This document shows, one piece after another, positions 24,810 to 33,356 of a DNA stretch of 64,000 bases. The notes beneath the pieces are model-generated. The model ran no database searches. It saw nothing but the letters and a program-made list of their open reading frames with translations, and had not been told where the DNA came from. Position numbers and translations under genes: made by a program. The first letter of the stretch is position 1. Every line of letters begins with the position of its first letter. The stretch is from Hyphomicrobiales bacterium. Lineage in GTDB: Bacteria; Pseudomonadota; Alphaproteobacteria; Rhizobiales; Rhizobiaceae. Where the stretch lies: assembly GCA_900473045.1 (NCBI GenBank), contig UCKS01000017.1, positions 62,001-126,000 on the forward strand, given 5' to 3'.

Positions 24810-27360
24810 GTGGGCAAGTCTCCTCTGCGAAGTCGAAAGCTACTCCGCGCGGCGGGATGAATCTCTCCTTGACGATGATGAGGAGCGGCGCCGCGGACGG
24901 GCGAGTGGTCCCGCCGTGACCAGCGATCTCGCTGAGAAGCAGTATCTGCCAACAGGGATTGCAGCCAGGGCCGCAACGATCACTGTCCCGTCGGGGGAAC
25001 AGACTATCGCCTCCATCCTGCAGCCAGCGCGCTCCTCTCAGCAGGACGTCATCGCGCTTTTCGGTGCGTTAACTTCACGCACGGGGCAGGAAGAGGACGA
25101 CGAATTGCGCAGGGGCGGGGGAGGCGGCAGTAGCGCCCCACGTCAAGCCAACCCGCCGAACGCCACGCGGCGCTCGTTAAAAGACAAGGCGTCGTCAGAG
25201 ATTGCCAGCCGGGCAGCGCTTGCTGCCGGTGGCCAGCCGGTTGTGATCAAAGTCACCTCAACGGTTTCCAGCCGCGCTTCGGCCGCGGGCCTGCTCACCT
25301 ATCTTGGAACGCGCGAAGCAGAAAACGAAAATGGTCAAAAGGAGAGGGTCAACATCCCCGTTGTCGACCAGAACGGGAACGTTATCGAAAGCAGAGAGGA
25401 TCGCGCAGCGGTATTAGCCGATTGGGTCTCTGACTTCCGGGAGCCGTATGCCGTTAACGCGGTGGCGAGCATCTCGATTAAGTTTGCCGAACCTGTTGGA
25501 GACGACGATCTTCATGAGGCACTGCATGCTGCCTTCGGCACAAAGCCGTTCCTTTATTCTTATCGTCCGGACCGGGAGGTTTTTGTCTATGCGGTCACGG
25601 ACCTGCCGGCGGGGAAACTGGCTGTCGCTTTGAAGGCCCGTGAGAAAGGTGACGGTTCGGTGCACGTGGCGGAAACTGCCGAAGCTGTTCTTGCGGCTCG
25701 GTTGGCGGGCGCTGGCAGCCAAGCGGAGGTTCGCATTCTCGGGGCCGCGGCTTCGGAGAAGTCGGGACGATATTTCCTCGAGAAGTTTCTTCGTGCCGAA
25801 CAGCGGGTTACCACCAGCGCCGGTGATGTGGTAAAGCGCGACGCGTCGATCCAGAAAGCAGCAGACGGAATTTGGCAGGAGTGGTCCGGTCATGTTCGCG
25901 CCGTCGAACCACGCAATGCTTTCCATGTCATTTTCTCAGCCCGCGCTGGTACAGATGCGGAGGCGATGAACAGCGCGGTGCGCGATTTTCTGAGCGAGCA
26001 AGTCGCAGGGCACCGGTGGGTCACGGCGCGTCATCCGGAAACCGGGCATGTGCACGTCCATGCGGTGATTTCCGCCCGCGATGATGTTGGCAAGGCGTTG
26101 CGGTTGACCAAGCCCGAACTATATCAATGGCGTGAGCGGTTCGCGGCAAAGGCGCGTGAGCATGGGATCGCCATGGTGGCGACCCGCCGGGCCGAAGTCG
26201 CGGCAACGCGGCCGTACAGCCAGGCGCAGGCCGGCGCCTATCAACGTGGTCTCAATGACCCGCATTATCTCATGACATCCGCACTCATTAGGCACGTCGA
26301 GCGAAAGCAGGCCGGTGTCGCCGACAATGCCTCGCTCGCTAATGGCAGTCTAAGTCTGGCCCCGCAGTGGCGAGCGACTGTGGACGAGCTGAAAAAGGTA
26401 GGGGCGAAATCCACAGTAATTGATGCTGCCGATCGGTTTGCCGCTGTGGCTGCGGCAAAAGCGCCGAAGCTTACGCCACGCGCGATGAGAGGATTCGTGC
26501 TTGTGCAGATCAAGATCCACGGTGCCCATGAGAGCGGTTCCGTGCCGAAGACGGTCCAGCATGCACTGAATGGTGATGCACGGTTCCTTTCGATGAAAGG
26601 TGGAACTGTACTGCTCCTTGTGCCGACCGATGCGAGCGTCAGCAAGCTCGAGCGGGAGCTGAAGAAGCAGAAAGAGGTTGGCCGAGGCGCGGAGACCCTT
26701 GCTGTAGTCAAGAATATCGTGCGCCAGTTGTCCGAACAGGGGCTCAGTGCCGCCGTTTCGGTCAAGGCCGCCGGCGCTGCCCAGAATGGGGCGCCAACAC
26801 CATGGCTCCAGAGCCGCTTTGCAAAATCGGCACAGAGAATGGCTTCGGATCCAGCCACGCCATTGGCGAAACTCATGGCTTTCGTTTCAGACATCAAACA
26901 TCGAAAGGAAAACACTATGCCCCTATCGCTGGAACAGTTCGACGAGCGCGTTGCACGCGCCAATAAATCGATGGCCCGTCTGGAGACGGTGGTCGACAGC
27001 AGCGGTGAGCGCCAGGCGGTCGAGGAAATGCGGCGTGAGATTTCAGCGCTTTTTGCTGAGCAGCGGCGTGACATCGAAATGCAGCAGATATCATCGGTGA
27101 TGCAAACTTCCGGGGGAGGGGGAACGTCTGCAGCTGCTCGACCGGGCGACGGCTACTATAAAAACCGAAAGCCGCTGGCAAGCGTGGATCCTGCTATCGC
27201 GGTCCAGCAAAACGCTATTGCTGCGGGTCGAGCGGCCCGGGCAGCACGCGATCAGGCGGGTGGCGCGAAAAGCGTGCATGACGTACAGCTTCGTGAGCGT
27301 GTTCGTCATGCTGAGCAAGAGCGTCACCGCGACCGTGGACGCGATGAGTCCGAGCGTTAA
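24799..27360 (+). CDS. Relaxase (MobA/VirD2-like mobilisation nuclease), large
   Basis: 853 residues from ATG 24799, inside the end of mobC. After about 150 residues of low-complexity sequence (with a poly-Gly stretch) comes the relaxase core: the tyrosine in LLTYLGTRE near residue 168 is the likely nucleophile and HPETGHVHVHAVISARDD near 411-428 holds the HUH metal-binding histidines. The remaining 400 residues are mostly helical and end Arg/Glu-rich; no helicase motifs are visible. It would nick oriT, stay bound to the 5' end and lead DNA into a type IV secretion channel, none of which is encoded in this window. The long N-terminal extension before the catalytic tyrosine is unusual. Confidence 0.83.
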   Translation: MAYKWASLLCEVESYSARRDESLLDDDEERRRGRASGPAVTSDLAEKQYLPTGIAARAATITVPSGEQTIASILQPARSSQQDVIALFGALTSRTGQEEDDELRRGGGGGSSAPRQANPPNATRRSLKDKASSEIASRAALAAGGQPVVIKVTSTVSSRASAAGLLTYLGTREAENENGQKERVNIPVVDQNGNVIESREDRAAVLADWVSDFREPYAVNAVASISIKFAEPVGDDDLHEALHAAFGTKPFLYSYRPDREVFVYAVTDLPAGKLAVALKAREKGDGSVHVAETAEAVLAARLAGAGSQAEVRILGAAASEKSGRYFLEKFLRAEQRVTTSAGDVVKRDASIQKAADGIWQEWSGHVRAVEPRNAFHVIFSARAGTDAEAMNSAVRDFLSEQVAGHRWVTARHPETGHVHVHAVISARDDVGKALRLTKPELYQWRERFAAKAREHGIAMVATRRAEVAATRPYSQAQAGAYQRGLNDPHYLMTSALIRHVERKQAGVADNASLANGSLSLAPQWRATVDELKKVGAKSTVIDAADRFAAVAAAKAPKLTPRAMRGFVLVQIKIHGAHESGSVPKTVQHALNGDARFLSMKGGTVLLLVPTDASVSKLERELKKQKEVGRGAETLAVVKNIVRQLSEQGLSAAVSVKAAGAAQNGAPTPWLQSRFAKSAQRMASDPATPLAKLMAFVSDIKHRKENTMPLSLEQFDERVARANKSMARLETVVDSSGERQAVEEMRREISALFAEQRRDIEMQQISSVMQTSGGGGTSAAARPGDGYYKNRKPLASVDPAIAVQQNAIAAGRAARAARDQAGGAKSVHDVQLRERVRHAEQERHRDRGRDESER

Positions 27361-27379
27361 GCAAGTGCCATACGTGAGA

Positions 27380-27415
27380 GCACGCAGCGGTATCCCGCTT
27401 TGCGGGAGGGCGTGC
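27380..27415. repeat. Repeated hairpin, copy 1
   Basis: Nested inverted repeats GCACGC...GCGTGC and CCCGC...GCGGG, followed closely by the IS91-family relic. The inner part CCCGCTTTGCGGGAGGGCG recurs with one change at 53035-53053. Could be a worn insertion-element end or a scattered intergenic repeat. Confidence 0.5.
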
Positions 27416-27523
27416 GCGGTGAGGTTAGTGCGATTATCTGAGTTCTAGGCAGGCGGTTGGTGTTGCCTGACCAGGAGTGTTCTTCAAAGAGAGGAAACGT
27501 TCAATAGCCAGTTTCTCCAACAA

Positions 27524-27966
27524 TTGCCTACAATTCCTGCCAGAACCGGCACTGTCCGAAGTGCCAGGGCGCCGCCGCACGCGTATGGCTCGCCGAACGA
27601 AAGGCTGATCTCTTTCCGGTTGGATACTTCCACGTCTTCTTCACATCGCCAGCCGAGGTCGCCGTCATTGCCTTCTACAACAAGGCGCTGGTTTACGATC
27701 TTCTGTTTAAGGCCCCATCGGAAACGACGCTGACGATCGCCGCCGCTCCGAAGCATCTCGGGGCGTGCATCGGCATCACTGCCGTGCTGCACACATGGGG
27801 ATCGGCCATCACCCATCATCCCCATGTTCACATGATCGTGCCGAGCGGCGGCATAGCCTTGATGGGGCACGCTGGATATCGTCACCGCTGCGATCGGCGG
27901 CCCGCCGGAAGATCCGATACACAAAACCTCATAGCTCAGAGAAGGCCAACCGTGGGTTACCGCATG
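27524..27966 (+). pseudogene. IS91-family transposase relic
   Basis: The plus-strand reading IAYNSCQNRHCPKCQGAAAR is the zinc-binding start of IS91-family transposases. VWLAERKADLFPVGYFHVFF, LTIAAAPKHLG and HTWGSAITHHPHVHMIVPSGG follow, including the HUH motif (HPHVH). After GGIA the frame breaks: LDGARWISS is in the next frame. The N-terminus and the catalytic tyrosine region are absent. No second end is identified. Confidence 0.78.
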
Positions 27967-28255
27967 GGAGGCTTCCGTGCGCCTGACGGCACCCGAAACC
28001 CTTAATCAAATCAGTCGTAAGGGCCACCGTCGCGATTGCCTGAAAACAGAAATCATCTAAGTCACCGCATCACATCGAACTTTTGACCAAGGCGGTTGTG
28101 CCGAAATCTGGAACGCGCTCAGGGCTTTACTTCGGCAAGAGCGCGCCGCAAAGGGGCATCCGAAATTTGGATCGTGTCATGAAACGGAATATCCATGTCC
28201 AAAACAAGGTAAAACGCCGTTGCGATGAGACTGGCTTCGACAACAAAAGACAGGA

Positions 28256-28863
28256 TCACGACCGCATTCGAGGGGCACGATAGCCGATGCTACCAAAGAT
28301 GAGTGTAAGCCACGCGGCCAGCAAGGCAATCAATGGCATCGGTATTGCACCATCGACGTTTTCCACGATACCCCATCTCTGCTCAACCAGCCGGTGATAC
28401 TGCTGGCGGATGTCGAGCAGCAAATTCTGCTGGCAGTCACCGGACGGCTGGATTGACAGGAGAGCGTCTCCGACCGCATCGAGCGCACGCCCGGCATCGT
28501 CGGGCTTGGTCATGTCAGCTCTGGCGGGATTTTCGACGGCATGCGCCAGATAGTCCTGGAGCATGCCGCGGGCCTCTCTGCCTGTAAGGCCATATGTCCT
28601 TAACGAGCGGTCGAGCAGGATGATATTGGTCGAGAAAGTATGGACGCTGATATCGATGCTTTCATAGGTGTTCTTGGACGAGTTGATCATGAGACTGAAG
28701 ACCAGGGACCACATCACAACGAAGATATTGGCAACAAGCCGGACGACCGCGTTCGTGTCATCGTGCGGTGCCGGGCGGGCATCTTCGGGGACAGAACCAT
28801 CGCCCCTATAGACACTGCTGAAAGGCATACGAGTATTATGGCGGAAATCGAAAGTTGGTTCAT
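28256..28863 (-). pseudogene. DUF4239-type membrane protein gene, probably frameshifted
   Basis: One minus-strand frame starts at ATG 28863 with a membrane segment (NQLSISAIILVCLSAVSIG). The rest of the family pattern is in a second frame: NAVVRLVANIFVVMWSLVFS, FSTNIILLDRSLRTYG and a C-terminal pair of membrane helices ending about 28256. The two join near 28770-28790 if one base is added or removed. Alternatively ATG 28828 in the second frame makes a shorter 190-residue protein without the first helix. DUF4239 proteins are bestrophin-like membrane proteins of unknown function. Confidence 0.5.
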
Positions 28864-29111
28864 CGGTTGTGCGACGGTGGAACCGGAATTTCTGGATGAC
28901 GATCTGCTAGTGCGGCAGGAAATGGCGGTCGGGCTGAAGGACAGGTTGCGCCTTGAGACATAGTATCTTTCTGTCCGCAGACCCACACGTCAAATGGATA
29001 AACTTCCTCCGCCAGACGCAGACCGCGTTTTATCACGAAATCGTGCCCCCACTTTTTGATGTCTTCATTGGTCGCACGCTGAAAAGGCGCTAAGTTCACC
29101 ACACAGTTCAT
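28860..29111 (-). CDS. Possible small hypothetical protein
   Basis: 83 codons from ATG 29111; the start reads NCVVNLAPFQRATNEDIKKW. Its stop overlaps the ATG of the DUF4239 gene by ATGA, which is the only support for its being real. The C-terminal third is Pro/Ala-rich. Not recognised. Confidence 0.3.
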   Translation of the reverse strand: MNCVVNLAPFQRATNEDIKKWGHDFVIKRGLRLAEEVYPFDVWVCGQKDTMSQGATCPSARPPFPAALADRHPEIPVPPSHNR

Positions 29112-29135
29112 TATCGAATCCGGGAGGAGATCGGC

Positions 29136-29621
29136 ATGCCTGACATCTGTTTCGAGCGGCGAACCTTGCTTGTCGCTGGCACTCTTGCGTTGACGGGGCT
29201 TGCTGGCCTCAGAATGCCTGCCCGCGCAGCGGGCCTTGTCGCGACGCAGTCGATGCGTGGGGGCAACAATAACTATATGCCCGGCGCGCAGTTGGTGGAG
29301 CGAATCGGCGGTGGCGGCTTCTGGATGTCGGGCACTGTGCGACGCGCCGGAGACGGCGCTCCGCTGTCGGGACGGCGCATCCAGATCTGGGCCCATACGA
29401 CCGAAGGCAGTGAGCGCGACTCGCGCAGCCATGGCGCTACGTTGACCGACTCCAACGGCACGTTCCGGCTCGAGATGCCACAGATCGTGCCAGCACTCGG
29501 TCAAGCACACGCGCACCTCGCCTATGACAGCGGCGAATACGAGACAGTATTCCTCCGCCCTCTGCTTTCAAGTCCAAAAGACGCGAGCCTCGAAGCACAT
29601 TTTGTCCTGCAGCCGGCCTGA
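29136..29621 (+). CDS. Exported intradiol-dioxygenase-like (transthyretin-fold) protein
   Basis: 161 residues with GGGAGGAG upstream of ATG 29136. The start ERRTLLVAGTLALTGLAGL, ending ARA, is a signal peptide with a twin arginine, so Tat export is possible. The mature part has a beta-sandwich pattern (GFWMSGTVRRAGDGAPLSG, RIQIWAHTTEGS, TLTDSNGTFRLEMP) like intradiol ring-cleavage dioxygenases or their inactive relatives; HAHLAY retains histidines, but the full set of Tyr/His iron ligands is not obvious. It is ten bases from a ferric-reductase-like gene, so the pair probably works together in the cell envelope. Confidence 0.6.
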   Translation: MPDICFERRTLLVAGTLALTGLAGLRMPARAAGLVATQSMRGGNNNYMPGAQLVERIGGGGFWMSGTVRRAGDGAPLSGRRIQIWAHTTEGSERDSRSHGATLTDSNGTFRLEMPQIVPALGQAHAHLAYDSGEYETVFLRPLLSSPKDASLEAHFVLQPA

Positions 29622-29630
29622 CCTGACGCG

Positions 29631-30239
29631 ATGCGAATTGCCCGCGCGCTGCTGATCTGGACCGGCCTAGCTGTTGCGCTCTTCTGGCCGCTGGCCTTAG
29701 CCGCGACGAGTGAGTACCTGGCGTGGCGCGACCCGATCTATATAGCGGCCGGTTTGGCGGGCGTCGTGGCGCTTTGTCTCTTGCTGGTGCAGCCCCTTGT
29801 TGCGCAGGGCTGGCTTCCCGGTTTGCGCCTTTGGTACAGGCGTCGCGTCCACCGTGCGTTAGGAGTTTTGCTGGTCGCGGCCGTTATCCTTCACGTCGCA
29901 GGCCTGTGGATCACAAGCCCTCCCGACGTAATCGACGCGCTGCTACTGCGGTCGCCGACCCCGTTTTCTCTCTGGGGAGTTGGCGCCATGTGGGCGCTTT
30001 TCTCAGCCGCGCTACTTTCTGTGCTGCGGCTACGCCTCTCGCCGCGCGCTTGGCGGGTCGGGCATACTAGCCTTGTCAGCATCGTGGTGCTTGGCGGCGT
30101 ACTTCACGCAATGCTGATCGAAGGTACAATGGACACGACCTCGAAGGCAGTGCTTTGCGGTTTGGCGATGGCCGCAACCGCCGCTGCGGTTGCGGCCCCG
30201 TGGCTGCCTGCAATAAGGCAACTCATCAGCAAGGATTGA
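29631..30239 (+). CDS. Ferric-reductase-like transmembrane protein
   Basis: 202 residues, six predicted membrane helices. Paired histidines occur in helices: RRRVHRALGVLLVAAVILHV and RVGHTSLVSIVVLGGVLHAM, spaced as b-heme ligands in the ferric-reductase/YedZ-like fold. No flavin domain is attached, so electrons would come from the quinone pool or a partner. It directly follows the dioxygenase-like gene, an arrangement reminiscent of a YedY/YedZ-type couple with a different exported partner (inference). Confidence 0.65.
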   Translation: MRIARALLIWTGLAVALFWPLALAATSEYLAWRDPIYIAAGLAGVVALCLLLVQPLVAQGWLPGLRLWYRRRVHRALGVLLVAAVILHVAGLWITSPPDVIDALLLRSPTPFSLWGVGAMWALFSAALLSVLRLRLSPRAWRVGHTSLVSIVVLGGVLHAMLIEGTMDTTSKAVLCGLAMAATAAAVAAPWLPAIRQLISKD

Positions 30240-30967
30240 GCGTACCGAAATTTAGAATGTCGTCTATGCGTGTGGTGAATTCACAGTTGAACTACAGTGT
30301 TTATGGCGGATGTTTCCTTCGGGCAACTTTGTCCAAACTTATCGGTCGGGATCGCCTTCACTTCGGTCGTTCGCACGGAGGCGAAATTTCCTTAAAGCCG
30401 TCTGTCCGCTACATAGCGGAGCCCGGTCTGGAATGCGCTTGACCATGTCCTGGACATACGCTGGCGATGGCCTTGTCTCGGCGAGCAACGAGGGCTCATC
30501 ATGCGCAACGGCGTGAGCGAACCACGCTATTGCCGACGACGAAGCAAGGGTCATCTTCGTCCTGTATCGCCGCACCGGGCAACCACGGTTCCTCGCTGAG
30601 GATCGCGCCGTGCCGGCTATCAAGGCGGAGGGCAAGCTACTGTCGCCAGCGCAGCCCTTTGCCGATGTGCTTGTGGCGATCATCAATCACACGACGCTGC
30701 CCGAGCTTTGGACGCTGGCCGACGCACTTCCCTTTGGCTCTATACCCCGCCGTCTGTTCAAGGTAGGGTCCTGTGGTGCGCGACCGCAGAGGCAACAATT
30801 GGGGCGGTGCGGCGGTCGATCCGCGCACCGATATGTTGTAGTAGTCTGGGACGTTGGGGGCAAATTCGATCCTAAAGCCGCAGGTAGACGATGAGATGGC
30901 TGCCGACAGCCTCCCCGCACAGGAGTGAAGAAATGAGTGTCGCAACACCCGCTTTTCCGGCTTCGAC
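30240..30967. other. 728 bases without a convincing gene
   Basis: A plus-strand stretch around 30530-30760 reads smoothly (ARVIFVLYRRTGQPRFLAED, then FADVLVAIINHTTLPELWTL) but has no supported start and its end merges into unrelated sequence; it may be a gene fragment I cannot name. The remainder has no coding signal I recognise. Confidence 0.4.
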
Positions 30968-31666
30968 GTGAGCAATTGGCAGGGCAGCTATTGTGGCCCT
31001 GCGCCGATACCGGCGGATCTTTTGTCACGCTGGAATATCGAGCCTTGGGCACTTGCAATCTTGGTCACGTTGGCACTTTGGGCAGGACGTAACCGCCCCG
31101 GCGCTGCGGCCATAATCGTGTTGGCATTTGCGTTCCTATCGCCGCTCTGCGCTCTGTCCTCGGCGCTGTTTTCAGCGCGGGTGGTGCATCATGTTCTTCT
31201 GGTGGCGGTGGCAGCCCCGCTTTTTGCACTCTCGCGCCGCGCCCGGGCTACAACGGGGGTGGGTCTGCCATTTCTTCAGGCTACGGTCGCGCTATGGCTG
31301 TGGCATGCGCCTGCGGCTTATGACGCGGCTCTGGGGCATATGGCGGTTTTCTGGGCCATGCAGGCAACCCTGTTTGGGTCTGCATATCTCTTCTGGCGTG
31401 CAGTTTTTTCGCAACCCGGAGGGTCGGGCGTGGGTTGGGTGTTTCTGGCCTATCTTGCGATGGGACTGTTGGGCGCGATCCTGACCCTTGCGCCGAATGC
31501 GGTCTATGCAACCCACGCAACGGCACCGCTGCTTTGGGGGCTGTCGCCGCTGTCTGACCAGCAGCTCGGCGGTCTCGTGATGTGGATGCCAGCGGGCCTA
31601 CCTTTTGCTGTGTGGGGGTGGATGCTGGCACGACGGGCGTGGCGCGAGATGGGAGAACTCCAGTGA
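30968..31666 (+). CDS. ctaG: Cytochrome oxidase assembly protein, CtaG (caa3) family
   Basis: 232 residues, about seven membrane helices. Conserved features of the CtaG_Caa3 family are RVVHHVLLVAVAAPL with paired His, and LWLWHAPAAYDAAL. The symbol ctaG here means the membrane caa3-type family, not the copper chaperone CtaG/Cox11. GTG 30968 is the start offered by the frame; its ribosome site is weak. First gene of the oxidase operon: its stop overlaps the next start by GTGA. Confidence 0.82.
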   Translation: MSNWQGSYCGPAPIPADLLSRWNIEPWALAILVTLALWAGRNRPGAAAIIVLAFAFLSPLCALSSALFSARVVHHVLLVAVAAPLFALSRRARATTGVGLPFLQATVALWLWHAPAAYDAALGHMAVFWAMQATLFGSAYLFWRAVFSQPGGSGVGWVFLAYLAMGLLGAILTLAPNAVYATHATAPLLWGLSPLSDQQLGGLVMWMPAGLPFAVWGWMLARRAWREMGELQ

Positions 31667-32172
31667 TCTGGATTGAAGGACTGGTTCCACATCTCAAGGC
31701 GCTGCACCTGAGTTTCGTCGCGGTCTGGGTTGCCGGGCTGATCGCCTTGCCCCGCATGTTAGCCCGCCACGACCGCGCGATCGTGCAGGCCGAATTCGCG
31801 CAAATCCGCCGCGCCACGCATTTCGGATATGTCTGGGTCATCACGCCAGTGGCTGTTTTGGCAATTTTCACAGGATCAACCCTGATCTTCATTCGTGAGG
31901 TTTTCACCGTGTGGATTTTTGGAAAACTCATCCTCGTCACAGGGCTTGTTGGGATGCACGCATGGGTGGGGCATACGATCATCGCCGTGGCCGAAACGGA
32001 AGGCGAGCACGAACCTCCCGAGCCTCTGGTTCCAACGATCCTTATTTTCGGTCTGGTGGTCGGCGTTCTGTTTCTTGTTCTGGCCAAGCCCGAACTGGGC
32101 GAAATGCCGATGCCGTCGTGGCTTTTGCAGCCATTGGGTCGTCAGTTGCCCTTTGATACTCCCAAACCATAG
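31663..32172 (+). CDS. CopD-like/HemJ-like membrane protein
   Basis: 169 residues from GTG 31663, overlapping the ctaG stop. Four membrane helices with VPHLKALHLSFVAVWVAGLI at the start (His in helix 1) and a later WVGHTIIAVAE. The pattern is that of the CopD-domain or HemJ-like family, which carry conserved histidines for heme or copper. It might help copper or heme delivery to the oxidase (inference). It converges with the DUF2231 gene, overlapping its 3' end by about 30 bases. Confidence 0.65.
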   Translation: MIWIEGLVPHLKALHLSFVAVWVAGLIALPRMLARHDRAIVQAEFAQIRRATHFGYVWVITPVAVLAIFTGSTLIFIREVFTVWIFGKLILVTGLVGMHAWVGHTIIAVAETEGEHEPPEPLVPTILIFGLVVGVLFLVLAKPELGEMPMPSWLLQPLGRQLPFDTPKP

Positions 32173-32663
32173 TCGAAAACGAGCTTGCCGCCATGCCACC
32201 CCGTTGCCGCCACGACAATGACCGCAAAGCCGGACATGAGGATACCCCAAGGGAGAATGGCGGACTCGTATCCGGTCAGCCGCCACCCCCAGTTCAGCCC
32301 CAGCAGGGACAGCAGCATGACGGCGATGACGAAATGAGTCCAGGCTGCAGCGCGGATTCGGATGCCGGGGACCATCAGCAATTCCATCGTGCCGCTGGCC
32401 CCTGCCAGCAGGCCGAAAAGAAAGGCGGTGCCTGTGGCCCAAAGCGCCGCCCAAGCCCAACGTTCCTGCCCCGACCACCAGTAAAGCACGTCGGCCCCAA
32501 AGGCACAAAACGTCAGCGCCACCGGGAAGGCCACCGTCATGGCATGCAACGGATGACCCCAGATCGCGACGCGGCTCTCGGTTTGCTGAAATGCGGGATC
32601 GTTGGTGATCGGGTCTTCCAACGGGACAATATCATCTGCCACTTGCGTCATCTTTTGTGTCAC
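32142..32663 (-). CDS. DUF2231 membrane protein
   Basis: 173 residues from GTG 32663 with AAGGAG upstream; ATG 32651 is an alternative. Four membrane helices; the opening of helix 1, AIWGHPLHAMTVAFPVALTF, with its two histidines is typical of DUF2231. Family members accompany cytochrome oxidases and thioredoxin-like exporters and may bind heme. It is the only minus-strand gene within the oxidase cluster and its 3' end overlaps the CopD-like gene, while its start faces subunit II, 28 bases away. Confidence 0.75.
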   Translation of the reverse strand: MTQKMTQVADDIVPLEDPITNDPAFQQTESRVAIWGHPLHAMTVAFPVALTFCAFGADVLYWWSGQERWAWAALWATGTAFLFGLLAGASGTMELLMVPGIRIRAAAWTHFVIAVMLLSLLGLNWGWRLTGYESAILPWGILMSGFAVIVVAATGWHGGKLVFDYGLGVSKGN

Positions 32664-32690
32664 CCGAGACTCCTTCGCGGTGTTGCATTT

Positions 32691-33356
32691 GTGACAACGC
32701 TTCAGATCGCAACTGGTTGCCAAGCACGGCTTTCGATGCTGCATCCTGCGGGTCCGGCAGCACATACCATTGCACATTTGTGGTGGGTCATGCTGGCTTG
32801 CGGGTTGGCAATCTTTCTTTTGGTTATGGCGTTGTTATTAGCCGCCTTTTATCGCCCGGCCAATCCGTCAGTTGACGGCAGGGACGAGAGCGGAACCCGT
32901 GTCTGGATGTGGGGTCTTGGGCTTGGCTTTCCGCTGGTAACGCTGGCTGCGCTGACAGGATATGGTCTTTCCATCGGTGAGCGATTGCTGCCACGCGAGG
33001 CGCCCGATCTAGTGACCGTTCAGGCCGAGGCGCGGCAATGGGCGTGGACGTTTCGCTACGGCGAGAACCGAGTAATTGCAACCGAAGGCGTGCTGCACAT
33101 TCCTGCGGGGCGCCCCGTGAATGTCGAGATCACCAGCACTGATGTGATCCATTCGTTCTGGGTGCCACGTCTGGCGGGCAAGCTTGATGCGATACCGGGC
33201 CATGTGAACGTGCTGCGTATCGAGGCTGCACGTGCGGGCACATACGACGGTCAAAGTGCCGAGTTCAGCGGACGTGGATACCGCGAGCATGTATTTACGG
33301 TTGAGGCGCATGATGCGGCGTCCTGGGCCACATTCCTGAAAGAAGGCACACAATGA
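32691..33356 (+). CDS. Heme-copper oxidase subunit II without a CuA site (quinol-oxidase-like)
   Basis: 221 residues from GTG 32691, chosen because it includes IATGC, a possible lipobox at Cys10; ATG 32736 would lose it. Two membrane helices are followed by a cupredoxin domain (QAEARQWAWTFRYG, DVIHSFWVPRLAGKLDAIPG). In cytochrome c oxidases the CuA loop reads C-x3-C-x3-H-x2-M; here it is GQSAEFSGRGYREH, with both cysteines as serine and the His as tyrosine. Only the earlier His (VIHSFW) remains. So CuA cannot form, as in bo3-type quinol oxidases. ATGA overlap with subunit I. Confidence 0.85.
   Translation: MTTLQIATGCQARLSMLHPAGPAAHTIAHLWWVMLACGLAIFLLVMALLLAAFYRPANPSVDGRDESGTRVWMWGLGLGFPLVTLAALTGYGLSIGERLLPREAPDLVTVQAEARQWAWTFRYGENRVIATEGVLHIPAGRPVNVEITSTDVIHSFWVPRLAGKLDAIPGHVNVLRIEAARAGTYDGQSAEFSGRGYREHVFTVEAHDAASWATFLKEGTQ

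Noticed and set aside
27484..27924. Minus-strand gene of 146 codons
   Set aside because: It is antisense to the recognisable IS91-family transposase relic.
28860..29516. Long minus-strand frame opposite the intradiol-dioxygenase-like gene
   Set aside because: Its upstream two thirds are antisense to a gene with a clear signal peptide and ribosome site; only the last 83 codons were kept as a low-confidence entry.
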